Positions 8,313 to 16,407 of a stretch of 64,000 bases of DNA are shown here, in pieces; position 1 is the first letter of the stretch, and every line of letters begins with the position of its first letter. The DNA is taken from positions 2,418,001 through 2,482,000 of the forward strand of contig NZ_CP044427.1 in the NCBI RefSeq assembly GCF_008843165.1, in the 5' to 3' direction. A program made the translations under genes and the position numbers. The notes under the pieces are model-generated. The model saw nothing but the letters and a program-made list of their open reading frames with translations. It was not told the DNA's origin and ran no database searches. The DNA is from Ornithinimicrobium pratense. Lineage in GTDB: Bacteria; Actinomycetota; Actinomycetes; Actinomycetales; Dermatophilaceae.

Positions 8313-9842
8313 GTGAGCGAGAAGCAGCACAAGCCCGAGCACCGTAACCGTCCCACCGGCGAGGCGTTCATGGCCTTCATGCGCCAGGACTGGGCCCCCC
8401 GGGACGGTGATCTCCCGCCGCTCACCGAGGCGGCCCGGTATGCCGCGTCGCGTCGGGAGACAGTGTCCGCCGCCTTCCCGGGCGAGCGTCTGGTCATCCC
8501 AGCCGGTGGCCTGAAGGTCCGCAGCAACGACACGGACTATGTCTTCCGTCCGCACAGCGCCTTCGCGCACCTGACCGGGCTCGGCGCGGACCGCGAGCCG
8601 GACGCGGTGCTGGTCCTGGACCCGGTGACCGGCGAGGACGGCGCCCCCGGGCATGAGGCGGTGCTCTACTTCCTGCCCCTTGCCGACCGGGACAGCGAGG
8701 AGTTCTTCGCCGACTCCCGGGTCGGGGAGTTCTGGGTCGGCTCCCGCCCCACGCTGGAGTCCGCCTCGGCCGAGCTGGGCCTGCCCACCCGCCATCTGAG
8801 CGAGCTCCCCGACGCCATCGCCAAGGACACCGGGCCCGGTGGGGTGTCGGTGCGCGTGGTGCGCGATGCCGACCGCGAGGTGGCGGTCCTGGTCGACACG
8901 GTCCGACAGCAGGCCGGCCTGGTGCAGGAGGACCAGCTCGAGACGGTCGCGGAGGCGGACACGCAGCTGGCCCGCTCGCTGTCGACCCAACGGCTGGTCA
9001 AGGACGACTGGGAGGTCCGCCAGATGGAGGAGGCGGTCGAGGCGACCGCCACCGCCTTCGACGCCGTCGTCGCTCAGCTGCCCGAGGCCGTCCGCCGGGG
9101 CCGGGGCGAGCGCTGGATCGAGGGGGTCTTTGGCCTCCACGCACGCCACACCGGCAACGGCGTGGGCTACGACTCCATCTGCGCCGCCGGCGAGCACGCC
9201 ACCACCCTGCATTGGACCCGCAACACCGGTGAGGTCCAGGAGGGTCAGCTGTTGCTGCTGGACGCGGGTGTGGAGACAGACTCGCTCTACACCGCGGACG
9301 TCACCCGCACGGTCCCGGTGTCTGGGACGTTCACCTCCGCCCAGCGCCGGGTCTACGAGGCGGTCCTGGAGGCCCAGGAGGCCGGTCTGGCCGCTGCCCG
9401 CCCCGGCAACCGGTTCAAGGACGTGCACGCCGCGGCCATCGAGGTCATCGCCCGCCACCTGCTCGAGTGGGACCTGCTGCCCGAGGGCGTCACCCTGGAG
9501 CAGACCCTGGACGCCGAGGAGGGCCAGTTCCACCGCCGGTGGATGGTGCACGGCACCAGCCACCACCTGGGGATCGACGTGCATGATTGTGCGCTGGCCC
9601 TGCGCGAGGACTACGTGGAGGGCGAGCTGCGCGAGGGCATGATCCTCACCGTGGAGCCAGGCCTGTACTTCAAGTCCGACGATCTGCTGGTGCCCGAGGA
9701 GATGCGCGGCATCGGCGTGCGGATCGAGGACGACATCGTCATCACCGCCGACGGCCACCGCAATCTGTCCGCGATGCTGCCACGTACGGCCGAGGAGGTC
9801 GAGGCGTGGGTGCAGGCCGGGGGCGTGCGCAGCGCCCGGTGA
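8313..9842 (+). CDS. pepP: Xaa-Pro aminopeptidase (peptidase M24B, PepP-like)
   Basis: A 509-residue cytosolic metallopeptidase that removes an N-terminal residue preceding proline. An N-terminal creatinase/PepP domain (about residues 45-200) precedes the pita-bread catalytic domain. Metal ligands are recognisable: aspartates in LLLLDAGVE and TADVTR, histidine in HGTSHHLGIDVHD, and glutamates in TVEPGLY and RIEDD. The length is normal for long actinobacterial PepP. It is divergent from the ThrE-like gene and convergent with the stress-type gene. The predicted start is GTG 8313. Confidence 0.93.
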   Translation: MSEKQHKPEHRNRPTGEAFMAFMRQDWAPRDGDLPPLTEAARYAASRRETVSAAFPGERLVIPAGGLKVRSNDTDYVFRPHSAFAHLTGLGADREPDAVLVLDPVTGEDGAPGHEAVLYFLPLADRDSEEFFADSRVGEFWVGSRPTLESASAELGLPTRHLSELPDAIAKDTGPGGVSVRVVRDADREVAVLVDTVRQQAGLVQEDQLETVAEADTQLARSLSTQRLVKDDWEVRQMEEAVEATATAFDAVVAQLPEAVRRGRGERWIEGVFGLHARHTGNGVGYDSICAAGEHATTLHWTRNTGEVQEGQLLLLDAGVETDSLYTADVTRTVPVSGTFTSAQRRVYEAVLEAQEAGLAAARPGNRFKDVHAAAIEVIARHLLEWDLLPEGVTLEQTLDAEEGQFHRRWMVHGTSHHLGIDVHDCALALREDYVEGELREGMILTVEPGLYFKSDDLLVPEEMRGIGVRIEDDIVITADGHRNLSAMLPRTAEEVEAWVQAGGVRSAR

Positions 9843-9864
9843 GGCAGGCTAGGCGTGCGGCAGG

Positions 9865-10383
9865 TTAGGCGCTTCCTGCGCGCCCCTGGCCGCTGGGCAT
9901 CCGGTCCAGCAGGTCGCGCGCCTGCTGCGCCAGCTTGTGCTCGGTGAGCACCTCATAGCGGGTAGCCACCACCTGGCTGACCGAGGTGAAGTCCCGGCGG
10001 CCTCGCGTCATGGCATACCCGATGAGGGCCCAGACCAGACCGAAGAACGCGCCGAAGAGCACGCAGCCCAAGATGGTCATCAGGGCGTCGCGCGGGCCGG
10101 CGAAGAGGGCGAAGATCAGACCGACGAACAGGCCGAGCCACACCCCGGACAGGGCGCCGCCCAAGGCCACCCGTCCAGTCGTCAGCCGGCCGGTGACCCG
10201 TTCGACCTGCTTGAGGTCGGTGCCGACGATCATGCACTGCTCGACGGGGAACTCGTGGTCGGAGAGGTGGTCCACGGCGGCCTGGGCGTCCTCGTAGCGG
10301 TCGTAGACCCCGAGGCTCATCGGGTAGTCGAGGGCGAGCACGGGGCCGGGGCCGGGCACAGGACGTCGGGCGGGGGTGGTCAC
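9865..10383 (-). CDS. General-stress-type membrane protein (YflT-like N-terminus)
   Basis: A 172-residue protein. The N-terminal part (SLGVYDRYEDAQAAVDHL, about residues 22-39) resembles the heat-induced stress protein YflT/GsiB-17M domain. Two glycine-rich membrane segments follow at about residues 70-115, then a short soluble tail. The family is widespread in actinobacteria and its function is unknown. GTG 10383 is supported by CACAAT 6 bases upstream, predicting a leaderless transcript. The 42-residue ORF upstream ends in its own terminator, so the two are not obviously co-transcribed. Confidence 0.75.
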   Translation of the reverse strand: MTTPARRPVPGPGPVLALDYPMSLGVYDRYEDAQAAVDHLSDHEFPVEQCMIVGTDLKQVERVTGRLTTGRVALGGALSGVWLGLFVGLIFALFAGPRDALMTILGCVLFGAFFGLVWALIGYAMTRGRRDFTSVSQVVATRYEVLTEHKLAQQARDLLDRMPSGQGRAGSA

Positions 10384-10389
10384 AGGCTC

Positions 10390-10395
10390 ATTGTG
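10390..10395 (-). promoter_or_regulatory. -10 element, leaderless start of the stress-type gene
   Basis: CACAAT on the minus strand, 6 bases before GTG 10383. Confidence 0.45.
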
Positions 10396-10458
10396 CCCCT
10401 AGCGCGCCGGGTCGGCTAGCCACGTCGGCAGTCGAGCGCAGCCCCCGGAGATGCGAAA

Positions 10459-10487
10459 GACCCCCAGGCCCGTGGGCCTCGGGGGTC
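10459..10487 (-). terminator. Terminator of the small ORF
   Basis: On the minus strand GACCCCCGAGGCCC and GGGCCTGGGGGTC form a stem of about 13 bp with one bulge, followed by TCTTTCG. It begins 16 bases after the stop of the small ORF. The hairpin plus T-rich tail is one of the clearest terminators in the window. Confidence 0.75.
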
Positions 10488-10503
10488 TCGTGTGCAGGTC
10501 GCC

Positions 10504-10632
10504 TCAGCGACGGAAGAAGCGACGGCGGGGTCGGACGACGCGCTTGGCGACGTCCTCAGACGGCGTATGCCGGTAGGCGCGCTCGGCGGACGGGCGGTAA
10601 CTGATCAGCGGGCCCATATGGGTGGTGCTCAT
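10504..10632 (-). CDS. Unannotated small basic protein, 42 residues
   Basis: ATG 10632 to TGA 10504 encodes 42 residues beginning MSTTHMGPLISYRPSAE and ending VVRPRRRFFRR, so it has a neutral head and a strongly basic tail. GAGAGG sits immediately upstream of the ATG, and a strong terminator follows the stop by 16 bases on the same strand. I do not recognise the family. The dedicated terminator, the ribosome site and codon use like its neighbours support a real gene. It is divergent from the MgtE_N/CBS gene. A nucleic-acid- or membrane-binding role is conceivable from the basic tail alone but not shown. Confidence 0.55.
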   Translation of the reverse strand: MSTTHMGPLISYRPSAERAYRHTPSEDVAKRVVRPRRRFFRR

Positions 10633-10765
10633 CCTCTCGATGATTCGTTGGTCGTGGCGGGCAACATGCCATGAAGGTCAACTACATGATCCTTCACATA
10701 CCAGTCTACGCGCTACTGGCCGCGGATATTCCCATGCCCGCCCCGGGGCCCGTCGCCACCGTCGA

Positions 10766-10771
10766 TATCCT
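10766..10771 (+). promoter_or_regulatory. -10 element, leaderless start of the MgtE_N/CBS gene
   Basis: TATCCT lies 6 bases before GTG 10778. Confidence 0.5.
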
Positions 10772-10777
10772 TCCCGG

Positions 10778-12073
10778 GTGAGCCTTTCCCGCGTCTTCGT
10801 CGCCCGGCTCAACGGGCTGAGCGTCTTCGACCCCATGGGGGACGAGGTCGGTCGGGTCCGGGACGTCGTCATCACCCTGACCGGGCGGGCGGCCACCGAG
10901 GAGCCGCGCGTCATCGGGCTGGTGGTCGAGGTGCCGGGCCGGCGCCGGGTGTTCGTGCCGATCACCCGGGTGACCTCGGTGGACAGTGGCCAGGTCATCA
11001 CCACCGGGCTGGTCAACATGCGGCGCTTCGAGCAGCGGACCGGCGAGACGTTGGTGGTGGGTGAGCTGCTGGATCGGCAGGTGATGGTCGTTGACGATGC
11101 GGACCGGTTCCCGGCCGTGGTCGAGGACGTCGCGATGGAACGGCAGCGCAGCGGCGACTGGCGACTGACCAAGGTCTTCGTGCGCAAAGGCGTCGACGGC
11201 CGACCGCCCCGTGGCGGGGGCCTGCTGCGCCGGCGCCGTGGCGAGACGGTGCTGGTCGACGCCGAGCACGTGCACGGGCTGCAGGACGCCGGCCCGGCCC
11301 AGGCGGCCACCGCCCTGCTGGAAGCCTACGAGGACCTCAAGCCGCAGGACCTTGCCGAGGCCATCCACGACCTGACTCCCAAGCGTCGGGCCGAGGTGGC
11401 CGACGCCCTGGACGACGAGACCTTGGCCGACGTCATGGAGGAGCTGCCCGACGATGACCGGCTGGAGATCCTGACCCACCTGCCGACCGACCGGGCCGCG
11501 GACATCCTGGAGGTCATGCAGCCCGACGACGCGACGGACCTGCTGGCGGACCTGCCCGAGGAGACGCAGGAAGAGCTGCTGCAGCTCATGCAGCCGGACG
11601 AGGCGGCCGACATCCGCCGGCTGCTGACCTACGAGGAGAACACCGCGGGCGGTCTGATGACCACCGAGCCGGTCATCCTCGGCCCGGACGCCAGCATCGC
11701 CGAGGCGCTGGCCATGGTGCGCAAGGAGGAGCTGCACCCCGCGACCGCATCCCTCGTCTACGTGACCCGGCCGCCGCACGAGACGCCCACCGGCCGGCTC
11801 CTCGGTAGCGTCCACATCCAGCGACTGCTGCGCGAGCCACCCCACCAGCCGGTCGCGACGGTCCTCGACACCGGCATCGATCCGGTGCCGCCCGGCGCCA
11901 CCCTGGGGCAGATCACCCGCGCGCTGGCGGCGGACAACCTGGTCGCCCTGCCCGTCACCGACCCGGAGGGCCGCCTGCTCGGTGCCGTCACCGTCGACGA
12001 CGTGCTCGACCACCTCCTGCCCGACGACTGGCGCGAGGACCGACACGACCTGAGCGAGGTGCACGATGCCTGA
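10778..12073 (+). CDS. Soluble PRC-barrel / MgtE N-terminal / CBS domain protein
   Basis: A 431-residue cytosolic protein. PRC-barrel-like sequence covers about residues 5-160 (VFVARLNGLSVFDPMG...). An MgtE intracellular N domain with repeated helices such as ADILEVMQPDDATDLLADL covers about 185-285. A CBS pair covers about 290-420. The membrane channel domain of true MgtE magnesium transporters is absent. This is the Rv1232c type, which in mycobacteria also lies beside DUF1003 and Mrp. The downstream ATG overlaps its stop, so the two are translationally coupled. A magnesium- or nucleotide-sensing role is inference from domains only. Confidence 0.85.
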   Translation: MSLSRVFVARLNGLSVFDPMGDEVGRVRDVVITLTGRAATEEPRVIGLVVEVPGRRRVFVPITRVTSVDSGQVITTGLVNMRRFEQRTGETLVVGELLDRQVMVVDDADRFPAVVEDVAMERQRSGDWRLTKVFVRKGVDGRPPRGGGLLRRRRGETVLVDAEHVHGLQDAGPAQAATALLEAYEDLKPQDLAEAIHDLTPKRRAEVADALDDETLADVMEELPDDDRLEILTHLPTDRAADILEVMQPDDATDLLADLPEETQEELLQLMQPDEAADIRRLLTYEENTAGGLMTTEPVILGPDASIAEALAMVRKEELHPATASLVYVTRPPHETPTGRLLGSVHIQRLLREPPHQPVATVLDTGIDPVPPGATLGQITRALAADNLVALPVTDPEGRLLGAVTVDDVLDHLLPDDWREDRHDLSEVHDA

Positions 12074-12656
12074 GCCGACCCAGGACCGCCGCCGGTGGCG
12101 CACCGGCGACCCGGGACGGGGGTCGCTGGACCAGCCCCTGGTCCAGCGCGCCCGGCTGAGCCTGCGCCCCCAGAACATGGACCCGGAGAGTTTCGGCGCC
12201 TTTGCCGAACGCTTCGCCCGGTTCATGGGCACCGCGCGCTTCCTGGTCTACATGACGGCTTTCGTGGTGATCTGGCTGCTGTGGAACACGGTGATGCCGG
12301 AAGAGGTGCGGTTCGACCCCTACGCCTTCATCTTTCTCACCCTCATGCTCAGCCTCCAGGCCTCCTACGCGGCGCCGCTGATCCTGCTGGCCCAGAACCG
12401 GCAGGACGACCGCGACAAGGTGGCGATGGAGCAGGACCGGGCGCGCGACGAGCGCACCCTGGCCGACACCGAGTTCCTCACCCGGGAGGTGGCCGCCCTG
12501 CGGCTGTCGCTGCGGGAGGTCGCCACCCGTGACTTCCTGCGCTCTGAGCTGCGCGACCTGATCGAAGAGGTGGAGGCACGCGCAGAGGAGCGGGGGCGCC
12601 GCGCCGCGCTCGCCGAGCTGGACGACGCCGACCCCGGCGGCTCCCCGGAGCGTTGA
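12066..12656 (+). CDS. DUF1003 membrane protein
   Basis: A 196-residue protein with two membrane segments (about residues 58-78 and 86-106) separated by a short loop, and the family hallmark LSLQASYAAPLILLAQNRQ. It is followed by a charged, probably coiled-coil cytoplasmic tail to the C-terminus. Its function is unknown. Its ATG lies 8 bases inside the 3' end of the MgtE_N/CBS gene, implying coupled translation and a shared complex. The same pair occurs in mycobacteria (Rv1231c-Rv1232c). Confidence 0.85.
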   Translation: MPEPTQDRRRWRTGDPGRGSLDQPLVQRARLSLRPQNMDPESFGAFAERFARFMGTARFLVYMTAFVVIWLLWNTVMPEEVRFDPYAFIFLTLMLSLQASYAAPLILLAQNRQDDRDKVAMEQDRARDERTLADTEFLTREVAALRLSLREVATRDFLRSELRDLIEEVEARAEERGRRAALAELDDADPGGSPER

Positions 12657-12696
12657 CCCCGCGCCACCGCCCGCAGGAGCGCCCAGGCAACCGTCC

Positions 12697-12702
12697 TACC
12701 AT
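12697..12702 (+). promoter_or_regulatory. -10 element, leaderless start of mrp
   Basis: TACCAT lies 7 bases before ATG 12710. It favours this ATG over the in-frame ATG at 12701, which overlaps the hexamer. Confidence 0.5.
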
Positions 12703-12709
12703 GGACCCC

Positions 12710-13852
12710 ATGCCCGCCCCCAGCACTGACGCCCTGCACGCCGCCCTGGCCACGGTCAACGACCCGGAGATCAAGAAGCCGATCACCGAGCTCGGCATGG
12801 TCGACGCCGTCGACACCACCGAGGACGGCCACGTGCAGGTCACTGTGCTGCTCACGGTCGCCGGCTGCCCGATGAAGGACACCATCACCCGTGAGGTCAC
12901 CGCGGCCGTGGGCGGGGTCGAGGGGGTCACCGGGGTGGACGTCCGCCTTGGGGTGATGAGCGACGAGCAGCGGGGCGCCCTGAAGAACCAGCTGCGGGGC
13001 GGGCAGGCCGAGAAGGAGGTCCCCTTCGCCCGGCCCGACTCGCTGACGACCGTGTATGCCGTTGCCTCCGGCAAGGGCGGCGTGGGCAAGTCCTCGGTCA
13101 CTGTCAACCTCGCCGCGGCGCTGGCCGAGGAGGGCCTGCGGGTGGGGGTCGTCGACGCCGACATCTACGGCTTCTCCGTGCCGCGCATGCTCGGCGTGAC
13201 CCAGCAGCCCACGCAGGTCGACGACATGATCCTGCCCCCTGTGGCCGAGCCGTCCGGGGTCAAGGTGATCTCGATCGGCATGTTCGTCCCGGGCAACCAA
13301 CCGGTGGTCTGGCGGGGGCCGATGCTGCACCGGGCCGTGCAGCAGTTCCTCGCCGACGTCTACTGGGGCGACCTGGACATCCTGCTGCTCGACCTGCCGC
13401 CGGGCACCGGCGACATCGCGATCTCCGTCGCCCAGCTGCTGCCCAGCAGCGAGCTGATCATCGTCACCACGCCGCAGCAGGCCGCCGCCGAGGTGGCCGA
13501 GCGGGCCGGGTCGATCGCTCTGCAGACCCACCAGCGCATCGCCGGCGTCGTGGAGAACATGTCCTGGCTGGAGCTGCCCGACGGCACCCGCCAGGAGCTC
13601 TTCGGCAGCGGTGGCGGCCAGTCCGTGGCGGACTCGCTGTCCCGGGCGATCGGCGCCCAGGTGCCGTTGCTGGGGCAGGTGCCGCTCGACGTGGCCCTGC
13701 GCGAGGGTGGCGACACCGGGTCGCCCGTGGTGATGACGCAGCCGGACTCCCCCGCCGCGGCAGCCCTGCGCGGTGTGGCCCGCCAGCTGGCCCGCCGCGG
13801 ACGCGGCTTGGCCGGCCGCAAGCTGGGCATCACCCCGACCCTGCAGCGCTGA
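12710..13852 (+). CDS. mrp: Mrp/NBP35 family P-loop ATPase, iron-sulfur carrier
   Basis: A 380-residue protein with an N-terminal DUF59/FeS-assembly domain (about residues 8-80, ending in the VAGCPMKDTIT region) and a C-terminal ParA-like ATPase. The deviant Walker A SGKGGVGKSS is at about residues 120-129, with DLPPGTGD further on. Mrp/ApbC proteins bind and transfer [4Fe-4S] clusters to apoproteins in the cytosol. The usual C-terminal CxxC of ApbC is not present, as in other actinobacterial Mrp proteins. Its position next to DUF1003 and MgtE_N matches M. tuberculosis Rv1229c. Confidence 0.93.
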   Translation: MPAPSTDALHAALATVNDPEIKKPITELGMVDAVDTTEDGHVQVTVLLTVAGCPMKDTITREVTAAVGGVEGVTGVDVRLGVMSDEQRGALKNQLRGGQAEKEVPFARPDSLTTVYAVASGKGGVGKSSVTVNLAAALAEEGLRVGVVDADIYGFSVPRMLGVTQQPTQVDDMILPPVAEPSGVKVISIGMFVPGNQPVVWRGPMLHRAVQQFLADVYWGDLDILLLDLPPGTGDIAISVAQLLPSSELIIVTTPQQAAAEVAERAGSIALQTHQRIAGVVENMSWLELPDGTRQELFGSGGGQSVADSLSRAIGAQVPLLGQVPLDVALREGGDTGSPVVMTQPDSPAAAALRGVARQLARRGRGLAGRKLGITPTLQR

Positions 13853-13968
13853 CCCATCGCGCTGACCTCGCACAGGGGCGCTGGCCCCCCGCACGTGCAC
13901 CCATCGTGCCTCGGCCCACGCCGATCGAGCCGCTTCCCCGCTACGCGTGCACCCGTCGTCCGGTGGCG

Positions 13969-14355
13969 TTAGGTCGCGTCGACGTCGAAGGGCGTCGGCA
14001 ACGACGGGTCGTGCAGCGCCGAGGCGCGCAGGGTCGGACGCGGGTCCGGTGCGGCCTGGTCCGTCCTCCCGGAGGCAGCCTCCTTGGCCGGTCGCGACGG
14101 CGGCGCGGCCAGAGCGTCCCGGACGATCCGGCGGGGGTCGTACTGGCGCGGGTCGAGTTGCCGCCAGTCGATGTCCTGGAAGGTCGGTCCCAGCTCCTCC
14201 TCGATCTGCCCCTTGGCCCCCTCGGCCAGGTCGCGCAGGTAGCGCACCCCCTGCCCCAGCTTGGCGGCATACCCGGGCAGCCGGGACGGGCCGAGCAGGA
14301 TGAGGGCGGCCAGGATGAGCAGCACGATCTCTCCCCCGTGCAGCGTCCCGATCAT
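13969..14355 (-). CDS. tatB: Sec-independent translocase subunit TatB-like
   Basis: A 128-residue protein with one N-terminal membrane helix (about residues 8-22, containing LLILAALILLGPSRLPGYAAKLGQ), then an amphipathic helix and an acidic/proline-rich tail, the TatB layout. TatB with TatC recognises twin-arginine signal peptides. The family's FGP signature is LGP here. It lies next to htrA and sigE, as in mycobacteria (Rv1224). ATG 14355 is the only plausible start. A hairpin between it and htrA suggests separate transcription. Confidence 0.88.
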   Translation of the reverse strand: MIGTLHGGEIVLLILAALILLGPSRLPGYAAKLGQGVRYLRDLAEGAKGQIEEELGPTFQDIDWRQLDPRQYDPRRIVRDALAAPPSRPAKEAASGRTDQAAPDPRPTLRASALHDPSLPTPFDVDAT

Positions 14356-14376
14356 CCTGCTCCCTCGTCAGCCCAG

Positions 14377-14394
14377 GCGGCCCGTGCGGGCCGC
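14377..14394 (-). terminator. Hairpin after htrA
   Basis: GCGGCCCG (14377-14384) and CGGGCCGC (14387-14394) are perfectly complementary. They lie 16 bases after the htrA stop and before the tatB start. There is no U tract. Confidence 0.5.
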
Positions 14395-14410
14395 GCGGAG
14401 CCCAGCCTAC

Positions 14411-15703
14411 CTAGCCCTCGGAACCGGCCAGGGTGATGCTCACGGTCCGCTCGGCCCCGTCGTCGGCGCGCAGCGTCATCTCGACGGTGTCGCCCACCCG
14501 GTAGGAGCGCAGCACCACCAGCAGGTGCCGCGAGTCGCGGATCCGGGTGTCATCGACAGAGACGATGACATCGCCGGGAAGCACACCCGCGGCCTCAGCC
14601 GGCCCACCCGGGATCACCGGTGGGCTACCCTCCCGGTCGGCCGGCAGCACCCGGGCTCCGTCGCCGGTGTACTGCATGTCGATGTGCACGCCCATCACGG
14701 GGTGCTCGCTACGGCCGGTCTCGATGAGCTGAGTCGCGGTGCGGTCGGCCTGGTCGGCAGGGATCGCGAAACCCAGCCCGATGCTGCCGATCGAACGGCC
14801 GAAGTCGCTGGTAGGCAGCTGGGCCAGGGCCGAGTTGACGCCTACCACGCGGCCACCCAGGTCCAGCAACGGGCCGCCGGAGTTGCCGGGGTTGATCGCC
14901 GCGTCGGTCTGGATGGCGTTGATGTAGCTGACGCTCGAGGCCTCGCCGGCCACCACGGGACGGTCCAGGGCCGAGACGATGCCGCTGGTCACCGTGCTGT
15001 CGAGGCCGAGCGGTGCCCCCACCGCCACCACCGTCTGCCCAACCTCGACCGCCGCCGAGTCCGCGAACGGCAGGACGGGCAGGCCGCTGCGGTCGATCTT
15101 CAGCACGGCGATGTCGTAGGCAGTGTCCGCCCCGACCACCTCGGCCGGCACCGGTTCGCTACCTGGCAGCTGCACGGTGATCTGGGTCCGGGGGCCGGCG
15201 TCGGCGATGACATGGGCATTGGTCAGCAGGTAACCGTCCTCACGGATGACGAAACCTGAGCCCAGACCGTCGCCCCCCACCGAGATCAGCGCGACGCTGG
15301 GCAGGGCGGCGCGCGAGAGACCGGGGATCGAGCCGTCCGCGGCTGCGGGCGGCGGGGCAGCCTGCTGGCTGGCCGGCTGAGCCTCGATCACCGCCGGCGG
15401 CTGCTCAGGCGGCCGGATCAGCTGATCGGCGAGAACCCCGCCGGCCAGGCCCCCCACGAGCCCGGCGACAGCCGCAGCGACCACCACCGGGCCCAGCCGG
15501 GCCGGGCCGCGACCCCGCCGGCGCTCGCGTCGGGTGGACGAAGGCGTGGGCGAAGGCGTGGGCGCAGGCGTGGACGAAGGCACCGACTCCCCAGACGCCT
15601 CGGACGGCTGGATCAGACCGGGGTCCGCAGCAGACGTGGAGGGGTCGGGTCCCTGCAGGGGGACGGTTCTGTCCACGGGCAGGCCCTTGGTCGGGTCGGT
15701 CAT
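14411..15703 (-). CDS. htrA: HtrA/DegP-like membrane-anchored serine protease
   Basis: A 430-residue protein with a disordered cytoplasmic head of about 70 residues rich in Pro/Ser/Thr, one membrane helix (about 71-92), then an extracytoplasmic trypsin-like protease domain and a C-terminal PDZ domain (about 330-425). The triad is visible: His in TNAHV, Asp in YDIAVLK and Ser in GNSGGP. It should degrade or refold damaged envelope proteins. It lies 46 bases downstream of sigE on the same strand, so it probably belongs to the sigE envelope-stress operon. Confidence 0.93.
   Translation of the reverse strand: MTDPTKGLPVDRTVPLQGPDPSTSAADPGLIQPSEASGESVPSSTPAPTPSPTPSSTRRERRRGRGPARLGPVVVAAAVAGLVGGLAGGVLADQLIRPPEQPPAVIEAQPASQQAAPPPAAADGSIPGLSRAALPSVALISVGGDGLGSGFVIREDGYLLTNAHVIADAGPRTQITVQLPGSEPVPAEVVGADTAYDIAVLKIDRSGLPVLPFADSAAVEVGQTVVAVGAPLGLDSTVTSGIVSALDRPVVAGEASSVSYINAIQTDAAINPGNSGGPLLDLGGRVVGVNSALAQLPTSDFGRSIGSIGLGFAIPADQADRTATQLIETGRSEHPVMGVHIDMQYTGDGARVLPADREGSPPVIPGGPAEAAGVLPGDVIVSVDDTRIRDSRHLLVVLRSYRVGDTVEMTLRADDGAERTVSITLAGSEG
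15534..15581 (-). repeat. 12-bp tandem repeat in the htrA head
   Basis: Four units (GTGGACGAAGGC, GTGGGCGAAGGC, GTGGGCGCAGGC, GTGGACGAAGGC on the plus strand) encode alternating Thr/Pro/Ser/Ala in the disordered cytoplasmic segment. They are in frame, so copy-number change would be tolerated. Confidence 0.8.
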
Positions 15704-15749
15704 GGCTCAGAGTGTCTCAGGGGCGGGCGCGGTCCCACAGCCAGGGCGC

Positions 15750-16331
15750 TCACCCGAGGGCGGTCGCCGGGCGCGTCAGCCCCGTCGCTGGTCGGGAGGC
15801 CGGCGTGGGACGCCGGTGCTCCAGCGACTGGCGCAGCAGCGCCCGGCCGCGGTGGATGCGGGAGCGCACGGTGCCCATCTTGATCCCCAGAGTCTGGGCG
15901 ACCTCCTCGTAGGAGTAGCCCTCGATGTCCGCAAGCACCACGGCGGCCCGGAACTGCGGTGGCAGCGCTAGCAGCGCCCGCTGGATGTCGACGTCCAGGT
16001 GCGTCATCGCGTAGACCTGCTCGGGGTCGGTGCCGGCCGCCCGCAGCGGCAGTCGCGCGGACAGCTCCTCGGTGAGGGCGTCGAACCTGATCCGCTGCTT
16101 GCGCCGGACCTTGTCCAGGAAGAGGTTGGTGGTGATCCGGTGCAGCCAGCCCTCGAAGGTCCCGGGCCGGAAGGTGTGCAGGGAGCGGAAGACGCGCACG
16201 AAGACGTCCTGGGTCAGGTCCTCGGCCTCGTGCGGGTCACCGGTGAGCCGGTAGGCCAGGCGGTAGACACGCGCGGAGTGATCGCGCACGATTTCTTCCC
16301 ACGTGGGCGGCACCCAGTCAGGCGTCGTCAT
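15750..16331 (-). CDS. sigE: ECF RNA polymerase sigma factor, SigE-like
   Basis: A 193-residue extracytoplasmic-function sigma factor. Region 2 (about residues 15-85) includes [19 protein letters not shown]. Region 4 (about 115-165) includes [29 protein letters not shown]. The gene order with htrA, tatB and an O-methyltransferase matches mycobacterial sigE (Rv1221), which directs envelope-stress responses. The anti-sigma gene rseA that normally follows sigE is absent. ATG 16331 has CACCCT 7 bases upstream, a possible leaderless signal; a longer in-frame N-terminus is not conserved. Confidence 0.9.
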   Translation of the reverse strand: MTTPDWVPPTWEEIVRDHSARVYRLAYRLTGDPHEAEDLTQDVFVRVFRSLHTFRPGTFEGWLHRITTNLFLDKVRRKQRIRFDALTEELSARLPLRAAGTDPEQVYAMTHLDVDIQRALLALPPQFRAAVVLADIEGYSYEEVAQTLGIKMGTVRSRIHRGRALLRQSLEHRRPTPASRPATGLTRPATALG

Positions 16332-16395
16332 GCCGCACAGGGTGCCAGTTCGACCTGTGAACGGGCTGAGCCCGAGCCCGCTGAAAGCTCGGATA

Positions 16396-16401
16396 TAGGC
16401 T
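16396..16401 (+). promoter_or_regulatory. -10 element, leaderless start of the O-methyltransferase gene
   Basis: TAGGCT within TATAGGCT, 6 bases before ATG 16408. Confidence 0.6.
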
Positions 16402-16407
16402 GGGGTC

